A stretch of 64,000 nt of DNA. Origin: Bothriochloa decipiens. Its lineage: Eukaryota > Streptophyta > Magnoliopsida > Poales > Poaceae. Within the stretch, counting starts at the first letter, position 1. The number at the start of each line of letters is the position of its first letter. Shown here piece by piece: positions 23,460 to 33,645 of this stretch. The stretch is from the NCBI GenBank assembly GCA_023333625.1, contig CM041644.1, forward strand, positions 27,197,692 through 27,261,691. Reading direction: 5' to 3'. The position numbers were made by a program, and so were the translations under genes. The notes under the pieces were generated by a model, which saw nothing but the letters and a program-made list of their open reading frames with translations, had not been told where the DNA came from and ran no database searches.

Positions 23460-23777
23460 GGATGTTGATCAAGAACCTGGCACTGTATTTGAACTAAGTG
23501 TGTGTGTAGATTTGAACTAAACCGCTTCCGCTTCATTTTGAAATTTTAACTTGGTTTGTAATAACTTATTTCGAACTCCGATGTTTAAACTATGTGCGAA
23601 CTATGTACGTTGTGAATGGTGAACTCTAAACTCATTACGATCTTGGTCGTGCTGGAAATGTTTGAAATCCTTCGAGATTTCGGTATGAGTACCGGGTTTA
23701 TTAGGTCTCAATCATGTAGTTTGCCGTCCTAATGGCGAATTATGTGCTTGTGATCTAATAAAATGGTCGGTTCTGTC
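23460..23777 (+). repeat. Truncated, diverged LTR end
   Basis: The segment parallels 22972-23272: GGCACTGTATTT, a GTGTGTGTAG-type stretch, CGCTTCCGCT, AACTCCGATG, TTTGAAATCCTTCG, ACCGGGTTTAT and GGTCGGTTCTGT-ACA occur in the same order. It is clearly more diverged from the palindrome than the two arms are from each other. It ends at the putative target-site duplication, as a 3' LTR should. Confidence 0.7.
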
Positions 23778-24140
23778 ACAGGGTGGGAGCCGGTGGTCAG
23801 TACAAATCGTACTGAAACTTATTTGGCAGGTGAGCCCGACTATGCCTGCGGCGACGAGGGGCTCAAGGATTAGATGGTTTCGTGCCTACGCTCAAGATGT
23901 GCAAGGCGTTGCTTCCGCGATATCCTTCTACCTCCGTAGCTGATCTAGATGCTAGATACTCTAATGATTCCGCCATGTGGCGATGTAATAGTTTATGTAA
24001 CCCCCTCTATTGTATTCTTTTTTTCGATGTATGACTTTGTAATCAACTGTTATTGGATAATTGATGATTTGATCTCCTAGGGTATCATTAAATCATTTAT
24101 TGTGTGTATTTTCTTTTCGTAAAAAATTGAGGATGTTTCA
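23778..24140 (+). mobile_element. Long-LTR gypsy LTR copy B, right part
   Basis: CAGTACAAATCGTACTGAAA, GGTTTCGTGCCTACGCTCAAG, GTGGCGATGTAATA, TTTCGATGTATG and the final GTTTCA match the last 330 bases of LTR A. It continues 15240-17271 across the palindromic insertion. No target-site duplication could be paired with the lost left end. Confidence 0.75.
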
Positions 24141-24588
24141 ATGGGCATGGGCGCATAGCCAGCGAGGCCGCTGGTTGACGTGGACTGTTTGTGAAGACAG
24201 CACGTGTTGTTCATTTTATAGCAGCGTGTAGCAGGCACGAGAACTCGAGTGGACGACAATTCGGCGGCAATACTGCACGCAGAGGCGGCCCATCCGGTGG
24301 CTTGTACAGTGTCAAGAGGGATACAATACAATACAATGTTGCCATCGCCACCAAATTTTCAACAGGAAAGACTCGCAAAGTCCTGCTGCAAGGGATGGAG
24401 TGGACATGCAAGCAACGAATCAGGTTGCAGGATAGAAACGAAGCAACATTTTCCGGACTGGAGCACCTAAGCACGTAAAATATATATAAAAAGCATCAGT
24501 ATCTGAACATACTCTCCAGGTAACATGTGCTATGTGCATTACCGCGCGCGCGCTATATTGATAATGCTGACACTCTGGAGATGATCAG
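24141..24588. other. Unassigned sequence
   Basis: I see no gene. A CGCGCGCGCG dinucleotide run lies near 24543-24553. The open frames on both strands have no domains I recognise. Confidence 0.45.
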
Positions 24589-24965
24589 CTTCTCCTGTTA
24601 GATACTGCTTTGTGATGATAGTAGGCACACGTACCGTAGCAAGCAGGAGACGCGCCAATTAGAACTGCTAGCTGCAACGGTTGAGCTGGGAACACTGTGA
24701 GCAATTCTTGTCATCTGCAGAATCTTCTCGCAACCATGAATGGAACCGATCAATATATCCTTATCTGACACATCCCAGAGATTTGCAACAACAGCTAGCG
24801 GCCAATAAATAGGACAGTGGGGCACCATGAGGTGCATAACTCCCTTTGCAATGCAGCGCACCGCTGCTACAACAGCAGATGCACACTTCTTTAGCTTCTC
24901 ATCAATTTCCTTTAGGTCAACGTACTTTGATCCTGCTTGATTTTTCCGAACTAGCTAGTTAGATT
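24589..24965 (-). pseudogene. Separase (ESP1-type) C-terminal fragment, broken
   Basis: Reading the minus strand, one frame gives KYVDLKEIDEKLKKCAS and then AVVANLWDVSDKDI. A shifted frame gives DDKNCSQCSQL, and a third run gives LIGASPACYG followed by VPTII. These parts, in this order, match the protease domain end of plant separases, the caspase-fold protease that cleaves cohesin at anaphase. The stretch that should carry the catalytic MGCSSG is replaced by unrelated residues, and the reading frame shifts at least twice, so no protease can be made. The block has no visible intron between parts separated in the protein, which hints at a retrocopy or a deleted gene piece. Neighbours do not inform its function. 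I am fairly sure of the family and certain that it is broken. Confidence 0.75.
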
Positions 24966-25836
24966 GAATCAACAAAGTAACCAACGATTCTTGTTCTCAG
25001 CACACTTATAACAGTACCTAAACAATACCCACCGAACATTCACTTGTTAATAGCAATAGCATTAACTGATTGTCATTAGGCATGCACTTCAAAACATTTT
25101 TGCCTCTGGCACCACAAACAAACTAGTCCCCACCGATATCTAGTCCAAGTCATCGGTAGGTCTCCACTGCCGCGAGACCTCTGGAATGGACAAAGCGAGG
25201 ATGAAACCTTTGACGGGAGCTCCGGCAGGCAAAAGCCATAGGGTTTGGACTCCGTAATTCTCTACTTTTCTTATTGTTATATGCCGGCTAGTTTCGAAAC
25301 TTAAAAAACAAGGATAATACCCTAAAAATAATATACTATTGTGCAAATTATTTATTTCACTTTTTTCTAAAAAACAGGCACCTAAAAAATAGCAAATCTG
25401 TATTTTATTTATGTTCTTATTTTTGACATTTAGTTGCATATTATTATTATTATTATCATTACAAATATGGGAAACGATGAATGAATGTGACGACGATCGG
25501 CAGTACTCCGTAGCATGCAATAGCAGTGTCTCTGTGGGATGACGAGGTGTCCGGTGATGTGCCAGCTCTGGCCACCGTCAGAATGCATATGGGGGCACGT
25601 GGGCTTGTGAATTGCCGTGTACCCGGGTGACGTGTAGGATTTTGCGGACTCGTTGCCTCGTTGGAGCTTTTTTTTACTGTAGCATACTGTTTTTTGGCCC
25701 TTAATGAAGCTAATAGTACTGCCACCGAAACCAAGGTTTCAGTTTTTACAGGCACACTGTGCTTCCAGGCCCAGAATGAAGCTACTACTTTCCTTTTTTT
25801 TAGCACTGCCAGACTGTCACAGGAGTCAAAGGTTTC
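24966..25836. other. Unassigned sequence
   Basis: No gene is recognised. An ATT trinucleotide run is at 25440-25457. From 25670 a CTGTAGCATACTG segment resembles internal parts of the adjacent MITE and may be a rearranged extra copy. Confidence 0.4.
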
Positions 25837-26105
25837 TGTGTTTAGTTTCCGCGAAATTCGAAAGAAAATATCCCATCGTGTCACCTCAGCGTACTGTAGC
25901 ATTTCGTTTTTATTTGATAAAAATGGTCCAAACTTTGCGTAACTAGACTCAAAATGTTCGTCTCGTAAAGTACAACAAAACTGTGTAATTAGTTTTTAAT
26001 TTTATCTACATTTAGTACTTCATGCATGTACCGGTATTTTGATGTGACAGGTGATAGGAATTCTATATAGTGAATTTTAGAGTGATTTCAGAGGATCTAA
26101 ACATG
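25837..26105. mobile_element. Grass MITE, copy 2 of 3
   Basis: The element runs from TGTGTTTAGTTTCCGC to a minus-strand mirror TGTTTAGATCCTCTG, giving inverted termini of about 12 bases. Inside are TACTGTAGCATTTCG, GTAACTAGACTCAAAAT, TCGTCTCGTAAAGTACAA, TAATTAGTTTTTAATTTT, ATCTACATTTAGTACT and GAATTTTAGAGTGATTTCAG. The same order occurs at 44706-44955 and, decayed, at 1875-2080. Non-coding. Confidence 0.75.
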
Positions 26106-26183
26106 AAAATATAAGTTACTGCTGCTTGGAATGCTGAAGTTGTCATCCTAAGTTTCCTGATACGGTGATACTACTTCGCTTTT

Positions 26184-26243
26184 AAATTATAGTTTACTTT
26201 GATTTTTCTAATATATAAAAAAAATCAAAGTAAATTATAATTT
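26184..26243. repeat. Short AT-rich inverted repeat
   Basis: A 23-base arm (26184-26206) pairs with 26221-26243 with one mismatch around a 14-base loop. It could be a tiny foldback element or a Stowaway-type remnant; no target duplication was found. Confidence 0.6.
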
Positions 26244-26548
26244 GTATTTTCGTAATAAATCGTCTACCGAAGTTTAAGGTGCGCTCAGAGCACTCCAGTC
26301 CACGCTTGATGTTTCCATGTCATATAAAATTAATAAAAACAATAAAATAGCAGGTACACAGTAACATCTTCAAAATTGTGAAGTGGGCCAAGCATCATAA
26401 ATGGAAAACATATTCTTATCAACTACAACACGAGCAGTTTTCTTTTAAGTAGTACCAGCGAACTTTATAAAGCCCCCAACACGGAATTAGGAAAAGGAAC
26501 AGCAGATCGAGTGGGTCACAACACGAATAAAATCCTTTCTGGTACATC

Positions 26549-26605
26549 AACTTAGGCTTTGCGGCTTATCAAAAAAAAAAAAAAAAAGAAACTTAGGCTT
26601 TGCGG
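26549..26605 (+). repeat. Minimal poly(A) insertion with 16-bp duplication at TOC34 stop
   Basis: The 16-mer AACTTAGGCTTTGCGG occurs at 26549-26564 and 26590-26605. Between the copies lie 25 bases: CTTATC, a run of 17 A, then GA. A direct duplication of this length flanking a poly(A) tail is the outcome expected from target-primed reverse transcription of an extremely 5'-truncated retroposon. The duplicated bases include the TOC34 stop codon (26593-26595), so the insertion lies just 3' of the stop and leaves the protein intact. Confidence 0.7.
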
Positions 26606-29600
26606 TTCCGAGAGGTAGAACCTTTCTGCTCTGCGGGGTCCCTGCTTCCCACCAAGTCCCGGTAACGCTGCTCCCAGTCATCCACCTTCCCGTTTGCGAT
26701 ATCTGAATGGATCGCCCTCCGGATTCCTTTTACGACCAAGAAGTACTGGAAAAGAGTAAAGAAGATATGAGTGTAGAGTTCTGTTTGATGTCAGGTAAAA
26801 AGAGTATTATGTAAGGTAGTTCACCTCCACAGCAAGGATAAGTGGTATGAACATCTTCCAGCGATTGTTAGGGTTTGGACCATCAATTAACTTCTGATCA
26901 ATGTGAATGGGCTTGCTCCCGTTTGAGATGACAACGGTAATTTCTTTCATCAGGTTTGGAACCCACGGAGTTCCATCGGGAAGTATCTGTTAACAGCGAA
27001 ATATCATCATCTATTAACCATTCAGGCACAAAAACAGAGATGCTAGGTCAAAAACAGACAAACCTTCTCCCCATGCTCATTAGCCTTGCACCTTCCACTG
27101 TTCTCCACCAATACTATTGGCAAGGGGAAATCCTAAAAAAGCAAGATATAGATATTCCATTAGAGCTAACTTAAAATGAAAAAAATGAAATGAATTCGTC
27201 AGCATGTCTACTTGTGCACAAAGAGATCTGCGATGTACTGAAAAATCCAAATTTCCCGTTTTCCATGGAAACATAATTTTGAAAGAGCACGTCATAGAAC
27301 AAATCAGCAGGTAGAGAAAAACAACTAACATTGATACAGGCACTTAGCCAAAGTTGCTTCCAATAATTCTCACATAGTCTAATAATTGAGGATGAAACAA
27401 GTGGACGAGCATAGCTAACTGAGAAATTATTGAAAACAAGTATTATTGAAAGGATATTGTACTGGTACAAGGATAAGAGCGGAACAACAAAATGCAAATT
27501 ATGGAGCAAATACATTCTGCTGAATTGCTGATGATTCAAGAATGAAAAGAAAAATTCAATGTTGTTTGTGTACATGATAAACAACCATATACACACACAT
27601 CCTGTTGCCAGTTGGAAACTACCAACAAAATCTAACACACATAAACTGCCATAACCATGTAAAATGAAGGTTACAAAAGGTGTTAGCGAGCGGTGACCCT
27701 TTGCCTCGAGAGAGGCACGCTTAGGCATTTTGTAACACAGTGGATGACCTATGATATGCCAGCATGTCACGTGGTTTCAGAAGATCAATACAAAGTGATA
27801 AAAACAACTGAGCTCCAAATGATGGTCGATCCAGATCGAGCCAACTACCCACTTAACATAATGTCATACACATGCCCTGGGGTCATGCTGCCATGTGGAA
27901 CCTATCACATATAATTAGACTGCCATGCGGGGCCAACCTTTGGGAAAGAGAAGAACTACAAAAGGGACGACGCAGTAGAGGAGAAGCAGCGAACAAATTA
28001 TTCAGAAGAGAATACTTGGCAAGGAGCCAGTGCTCCTCCTCCGGTATCTGAGATCAAAATGCCAAAGGGGAATTCCCCGTCGGGGGTTGAGTGCCCACCA
28101 CGTCCCCGCGGGGACAAAACTCCCCCCATCCCTGTCACCGTCAAAACCATCGGGCCCAGAGTTGCCCCCATCCCCGTCCCCGAGCGGGGAATTAATCCCC
28201 ACGGGGAATCTGTCCCCGTTTCAATGGCACACATAGAAGAGTATAAACCATAGAAGGGTGGAATAACAGAACAAATCGAACATGAAATTCGATTATTTTT
28301 TCCCAACATATACAAGCACCATTGCACAAACACGCAGTACATACATACATACATCATTGCATTCGTAGATCTAGCCATAGAGAGAGCAAGAACAGGCTTA
28401 AATGCACAAGCACGCTACATATATCATTGCACTTACTAGCACACTGATCTAGATAGCAGGAGCAGACTCCAACAGATTTGAGCCTCGACACAGACCACAT
28501 CCCGTTCCTATTGCTAGCTCGATTTGAGCCACCAGTGTTCTCTCGGAACATAGCACGGCAAGCTCGCTCAGCAAGTCAGCATGCCGTGTGTGGAGAGTGG
28601 AAGATGAAGGGGAGAGGAACGAGGGAGAGCCTTGGACGCTCGCGGCGGTGCTGTGTCGGCGCCGAAGTCATCTGACGCAGGAGATGCCGAAGCCAGCGGC
28701 GGGCGACGGCTGGTACCGGGGGGAAAGAATGAATGAAGTTGTTTAGGGTTCGGTCGCAGTATATATACTTGGCTGGCTGTAGCGGGCCTTTAGATGGGCT
28801 TTCGTTGCTGGTTCGCACCTGCGCAGCTGCTAGTGGGACGGGGGGCCACTGAACCAGCCCCGACCCCGCCAGCCCCGACGGGGATTAGATTCCTACCATT
28901 TTAATCCCCGTGGGGATGAACTCAGGACCATCCCCGTCCCCTAACAGGCGAATTCCCCGCGGGGAATCGGGGATCGGGGCCCGTTGACATCTGGAATCTG
29001 AGAGCCTCTGTTTCTACTCATGTCCCCGGATCGATCTCGCCGGCGGCCAGGGGTGTGACACATAATCCTAACTGTGTCACTTCTGTTCTCACGAACCACA
29101 TGATGCAGAAGCAGCCTTCTCCCTCTGGCTTGCTTCTCTCTCTCAGCTCAGGCAAACCAGCACCACCAGTCAACTCTTTGCACCATGATTTCAGAAAAAA
29201 TTGAATGCCCACATTTTCCTCCTCTCTCCTGTGCTCTCAATTTCATCGGGGATGGACTTATTTGCGTTGGTTGCTGCTTCTCCCCAAGTTGCATGGTCCT
29301 GTCCACCAGTGTAGGGAAGTCCTTGACTCCTTGCCTCAGTGGTGGCTGCCTCCCATATTTCAGCGTGTGTGAAGTAGAGAAGGTAGCACTCATGAGCCGC
29401 TGGGAGGGTGCAGGGGTCAGGAGGCAACTGAGATGGCTGCTGAGATGAAGGGGTCAGGACGCGGCGAGGGGGGTTAGAAGGCGGCTGAGATGAGGGGGTC
29501 CAGAAGGCGGCTGAGATGAAGGGGTCAAGCGGGCAGCGGCAGCAGAGTCAGTGCTGTGTTATCCTCTTGCTCTCAGCACACTGCAGTGACCTACTGGTAG

Positions 29601-32206
29601 TACTTTTTTTGAAACTGTGTAAAACGGTAGCAAGCTAAAAAAATAGATAAAAAATGGCATTGAATAAGACTGACAAGACCGCTACTGATGTAAACCCCAA
29701 ATATATCTAGACTGGTGGACAGTATACCATCGAACTAGTGTCAAAAACTGCAAATGATGACTATGCAAGGTTCACCTAACAGTTGCATGGAGACTAACTA
29801 GCAAGGTAGTCTGACACTACAAATGATGACCGTGCAAGGTTAATGGCATAAATTAATAAATATATCTGCATATGACCATCGTTTAGCAGCTGGTGTGATT
29901 TCTATAACACTCATATTAGGGAAGTGAAACCAAGATCAGAAGTTCATAAAGGCATTTCCACAGGAGTATGTCCAACTAAAAATAGCTGAAAGTGATCAGT
30001 GGCCGAGGAAGGTCAAACATTCATTGCAGCTCCTAATTGATGCACAGGTATTCCACAGAGCACAATCGCAAAAAACAAAGGTATTCCACAGAGCACGATG
30101 GAAATGGTTATACGATGAATGAAAACATGAATTACCCCATATTCTCGTTTGTTGATTCCTGCCCCTGAGCGGATGTATCGCAAAAGTGCCTCTGATCTTC
30201 TTGTAAAGAAATCATTATAGTCGATTCCATCAGGTGGTGAGAGTTGAGCATGGGTCAACACAACCAATGATCTTCGCCAAATATCTTTTCCAAATGAATT
30301 GGTGATGGCTCTTATAACCTGTTCATCCAGCGTATCCATTCTATACGCATCCAAGCGATCCACATACAGGAGAACATCGACAGTCTTGCCTAGAAGAAAT
30401 CTGCAATATAATTGACGACATGTAAGATACATGTATATTAATTTAAGAGAGGCTTCAGGAGTTGCTATTTCACTCATTTGCATTTGCCATACAATGTCTC
30501 ACAAGCATATCGGTAGGTTAGTTTAATTAACTATCCTTGGATTGGAACACAACTGCAACTGAACGCCTTGGCATGCCCAATTTACACACTTTAAGATGTT
30601 TGGTGATTTCTTTGCCCAAAAATGGTTATTTTTTCTGAGGTTTTGGTAAATATATAAAATAAAGAGAAATTAATGCCGTTAGGGCAGCATATGGACTACA
30701 TTGTTCGAGATAACACAGCCACTCTGCGCATAAAGTCCCTAACCCAAATATATGCGCATTTTTAAAATCTCTCTTGCTTAAGATCTTCAAAATGCAAGAG
30801 GTGTTCACTTTCAGAACAAGCAATGTAGTTTAACTTATAAAATGCAGTCAAGGTTATGGAGTGTTTTACTAGACCACTAGGGACAGAAACATCAATAGTA
30901 GATCGTAGTGTTGTCGTGGTTGTAGAGAGTAAGGTAAGGATATGCATGTCACAAGCGGATATTCCAGCGCACGCATTTTTTATAGCATTCAAGGATCTTC
31001 CATGAAGTATTTCATGTGAAAAAAAAATGTTTTCTAAATGTGCTACCCAAAGGCCTTGCTAAATCCACTATATATACTGAAGCAACCACATATTATGAAA
31101 CAATTTTTCCTTAAACTAGGTCCAGAATGGCTATCCTTTGTCAGGGCACAGTGCCACATAAAGCCCTATATCACATGCTTTGAAATCTGTAACAAATTGC
31201 ATAACTTGCAGGAAAGTATGTATATGACTCAACATGCTGAAATGCTGAAATGTGCATACCTCTTAATGATGTCAACAGCCTGCTCATTAATGTATCCACC
31301 TTCAATGAGTCCAGGAGTGTCGATAACATTCAAGGTGAACCCTGCACTTGTGCGTGAGCACATCATTGGTCTCAGACCCTCAGACTGCACAGTACAACAT
31401 CCAACAACAGAACCACACATAAGTTACTCTGGCCGGAGGCAAACCAGAAACTTAGAACATGGTGAAGCAAACCTGGAAAGCGCTGACAGTGGTGACCCTC
31501 TCCCCGAAGATGGAGTTAACAGTGGATGACTTCCCCACTCCACCTTTCCCCATCACCAGAATTGTTAATGTGCTCACATACTTCACAAAAACAAGCAGAA
31601 CATGCATTGATCACCAATTCTTAAAGAAACATAATCAACCAGAAAACATATCCTTGACTAATATACTTCGTTTTCCATCCAGGACATCAAAAGCATCTTC
31701 GGCCCTGCTTTATTGATAGCAATTTTCTGGAGGTACCAGTTTACATGATAACATCTAGACATTGCACAGCTAGGTCGCCAACTCTAACTGCAGACCTAGC
31801 GTGCGTGACAAAGCTCTAACAGAGACAGCTCCTAAAATCTACAGAGCCATAACTCACAATGTTGACCATAACTTGATCTGAGTCCACAATACAATAGTAT
31901 GAATTACCAAACTGTAATCACATTGCAGTTGCAGTACTTTTGAGTCCAATGTCATTCATTTTCAATACGATAACAAAAAATAATTCCATGCATAATAATG
32001 ATTGGACTTTCCATGGCACACATTTTCGGATGACATCTAATTAGACCGACATTAGACCGGAGGTAATAACTGATTCACGCATAGAACGTTGCACAGACGC
32101 GGAGTACCTCCTCCTTGAGTTTGCCGAGGAGCTCGTGCAGCTTGGTCTGGGTAGCCGCCGGAAACTGCTTCAGCCCGGTCCAATCGCGCGGTATCGGCGC
32201 CGCCAT
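26593..32206 (-). CDS. TOC34: TOC34-type chloroplast outer-envelope import GTPase
   Basis: The product is a preprotein receptor GTPase of the translocon at the outer chloroplast envelope. Seven coding exons, all GT-AG, are 32206-32108, 31580-31473, 31384-31260, 30400-30136, 27132-27064, 26986-26825 and 26745-26593, and they join in frame to 326 residues. Visible parts are the N-terminus MAAPIPRDWTGLKQFP, P-loop GKGGVGKSS (about 44-52), SEGLRPMMCSRT, switch DTPGLIEGG (91-99), DRLDAYR (125-131, the dimer-interface region of Toc33/34), THAQLSPPDG (about 160), RSEALLRYIRSGAGINKRE, PNPNNRWKMFIP and a membrane anchor at about 267-286 followed by VKGIRRAIHSDI. The length fits the family. A 5' UTR intron is likely (about 32226-32326). 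Intron 4 is 3.0 kb and holds a TE. No lesion is seen. Confidence 0.95.
28025..28992. mobile_element. GC-motif-rich non-autonomous element in TOC34 intron 4
   Basis: Both ends are made of CCCCG/CGGGG clusters. The left end has GGGGAATTCCCCG and GCGGGGAATTAATCCCC; the right end has GGGGATTAGATTCC, CATCCCCGTCCCC and ATTCCCCGCGGGGAATCGGGG. The middle (28250-28830) is ordinary sequence with a TATATATA near 28758-28766. The mirrored, motif-dense subterminal regions are like those of grass hAT-type non-autonomous elements. I could not define exact termini or the 8-bp duplication, so class and borders are provisional. It lies within intron 4 and does not touch an exon. Confidence 0.5.
29428..29545. 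repeat. GGCGGCTGAGATGA minisatellite in TOC34 intron 4
   Basis: The unit CTGAGATGAAGGGGTCAGG, with variants and a GGCGGC lead, recurs about four times with uneven spacing of roughly 25-45 bases. It sits within the large intron and has no evident role. Confidence 0.6.
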
Positions 32207-32225
32207 CCTCACCCTTTCCCTTTGC

Positions 32226-32763
32226 TCTGCCACAAGGACGCGCGTTCCACAAAATCAGAAACGAAAACCAATTTTGCCAGGACCGAGCGGAGTGTGCGCG
32301 AGGCGGCTGAGTAGTAGATGCTTACGGGAGACGCGGGGCCAGAGCGAGGGCAGGGTCGCTCGGGCGGGCGGGGTCGCGGCGGCCCCCTTCCTCCTCGCTC
32401 CCCGGCGTCTTCGGCTTCCTCCCGGCGGCTTCGCGATGGCGCGGAGGCGGTGGTTGAGCTGCGAGGAGGAGACCGCGGGGTCGGAGGCGGACGCGGAGGC
32501 GCTGGGATGGTGGGTGGCGGTCGGGGAGGAGGAGGAGGGGCCGGGGGGACGCCGCCGGCGGGAAGTGAGGAGGTGCGGCGGACGGATAAGGAGACACCTC
32601 TCCTCTCGCTCTCTCTTATACTTTTTGGTCCATGAGGCTCGTTGGGCTTACCATGAAAGGAACAGGCCCATTTTTTTCTGTTCGAAATCATGGGCCGGTC
32701 CATCACTCGGACCCAAAGCCCATTAAAACCCTTACGAGATCCATCTGCCTCTGGTCGTCACAA
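32226..32763. promoter_or_regulatory. Shared promoter region between TOC34 and OST5 copy 2
   Basis: 32226-32600 is GC-rich TOC34 leader with a likely 5' UTR intron: donor GTAAGC at 32327-32322 on the minus strand, acceptor near 32226. 32617-32763 is the segment duplicated at 11486-11609 and ends in CTGGTCGTCACAAGTC, matching 12045-12065 before OST5 copy 1. GGGCC and AAGCCCATT motifs resemble site II elements. Before the MULE insertion, TOC34 and OST5 copy 2 were divergent and their starts about 0.5 kb apart. Confidence 0.7.
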
Positions 32764-32766
32764 GTC

Positions 32767-33643
32767 GAACTTTTTTATTTTTAATTTTTTTTTAAAAAAA
32801 ATTTACAAAATTAATTTTCCGTTTCGAAATATGACAGAACTAGTCGTCTATAGTGGGCGTTTTTTAAAAAACGCCCACTGTGTGGGCGTCTTTTGTGACG
32901 TGGCACAGCGCCGGCCGGCGCCGGCGCCGGCTCCTGTGGTTGGCCCACTTGCGCCCAAAAAACGCCCACTGTGTGGGCGTTTTTTGTTGGCGAGGGGGCC
33001 GCCTGCAAAAGTGCGCGCTGTTTTGCGGGCGGGCCTCGGAGCAGTAAAAAAACGCCCACTGCGTTGGCGTTTTTTATTGGCGAGGGAGCCGCCTGCAAAA
33101 ATACCTGCTGTTTTGCGGGCGGCCCTCGGAGCAGTAAAAAAACGCCCACTGCGTGGGCGTTTTTTGCGGTCCAGGGGGCCGCCTGCAAAACAGGCGAGGC
33201 CAGCCGCGCACTTTTGCAGGCGGCCCCCTCGCCTGCAAAAAACGCCCACACAGTGGGCGTTTTTTGACCTCCACCTATATATACCCAGCCCCCCTCTTCA
33301 GATTTCATTATATTCACTAAAATTTTCAGAAAAAAAGAAAGAAGAGAGAAGGGAGGAGAAGGAAGTAACGGCGAAGCCCTGCCAGTTTGAAACCTCGGCT
33401 TTTAGGTAAGTTTCTCATACATTACAAGTCTGTTGCTATTCATTAGTAAAATATAATGTGCATTAGAGTTGTTTAGTTTTTAGTTGACTCTGGATAGATC
33501 CGTGAGTAGTATGTATATTAGATCTATAAATAATGATGTTAGAGCATTACAGTTCATGTTAGAAATAATGATGTTTCTTCTATGCTTTAAACAATGGATT
33601 GCATGATTTGAAATGTGACGAATATCGTATTTTCTCTGAATAG
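32767..33643 (+). repeat. Left terminal inverted repeat of the MULE
   Basis: It matches 41262-42231 in inverted orientation. From the end inward: an AT-rich tip, CGAAATATGACAGAACTAG, then hairpin-forming sub-repeats built on AACGCCCAC-TGTGTGGGCGTT with spacers GGGGGCCGCCTGCAAAA and CTCGGAGCAGT (about 32850-33265, period near 100). After these come a TATATATA box (33276-33283), a leader exon ending TTTTAG at 33405, GTAAGT and an intron to 33643. Confidence 0.9.
33276..33283 (+). promoter_or_regulatory. TATA box for the MURA gene in left TIR
   Basis: TATATATA lies about 30 bases before a CCCCTCTTCAG-type start region and 130 bases before the splice donor at 33406. The identical arrangement is mirrored in the right TIR. 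A transcription start near 33305-33315 is inferred. Confidence 0.7.
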
Positions 33644-33645
33644 AT

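Larger units (their letters stand above)
17272..23777 (+). mobile_element. Palindromic LTR-type insertion in LTR B, 6.5 kb
   Basis: The outer ends are TGTAACAGAACCGACC (17272) and GGTCGGTTCTGTCACA (ending 23777). They are flanked by GGGCG (17267-17271) and GGGTG (23778-23782), a near-exact 5-bp duplication. The interrupted sequence in LTR B rejoins exactly as the uninterrupted LTR A would predict. Inside are a 6,001-bp palindrome (17272-23272), a PBS-like site (23275-23286), about 170 bp of spacer, and a diverged copy of the last 0.3 kb of the palindrome (23460-23777). I read it as a retrotransposon with an extraordinary palindromic 5' LTR, an almost deleted interior and a truncated 3' LTR. 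No gag or pol remains. Alternatively, two elements in head-to-head orientation collapsed together. Confidence 0.7.

Noticed and set aside
28030..28253. Protein-like frame with PRGDKTPPIPV and PSPSPS repeats in TOC34 intron 4
   Set aside because: It follows from CCCCG-type repeats, is open on several frames and lies in an element inside an intron.
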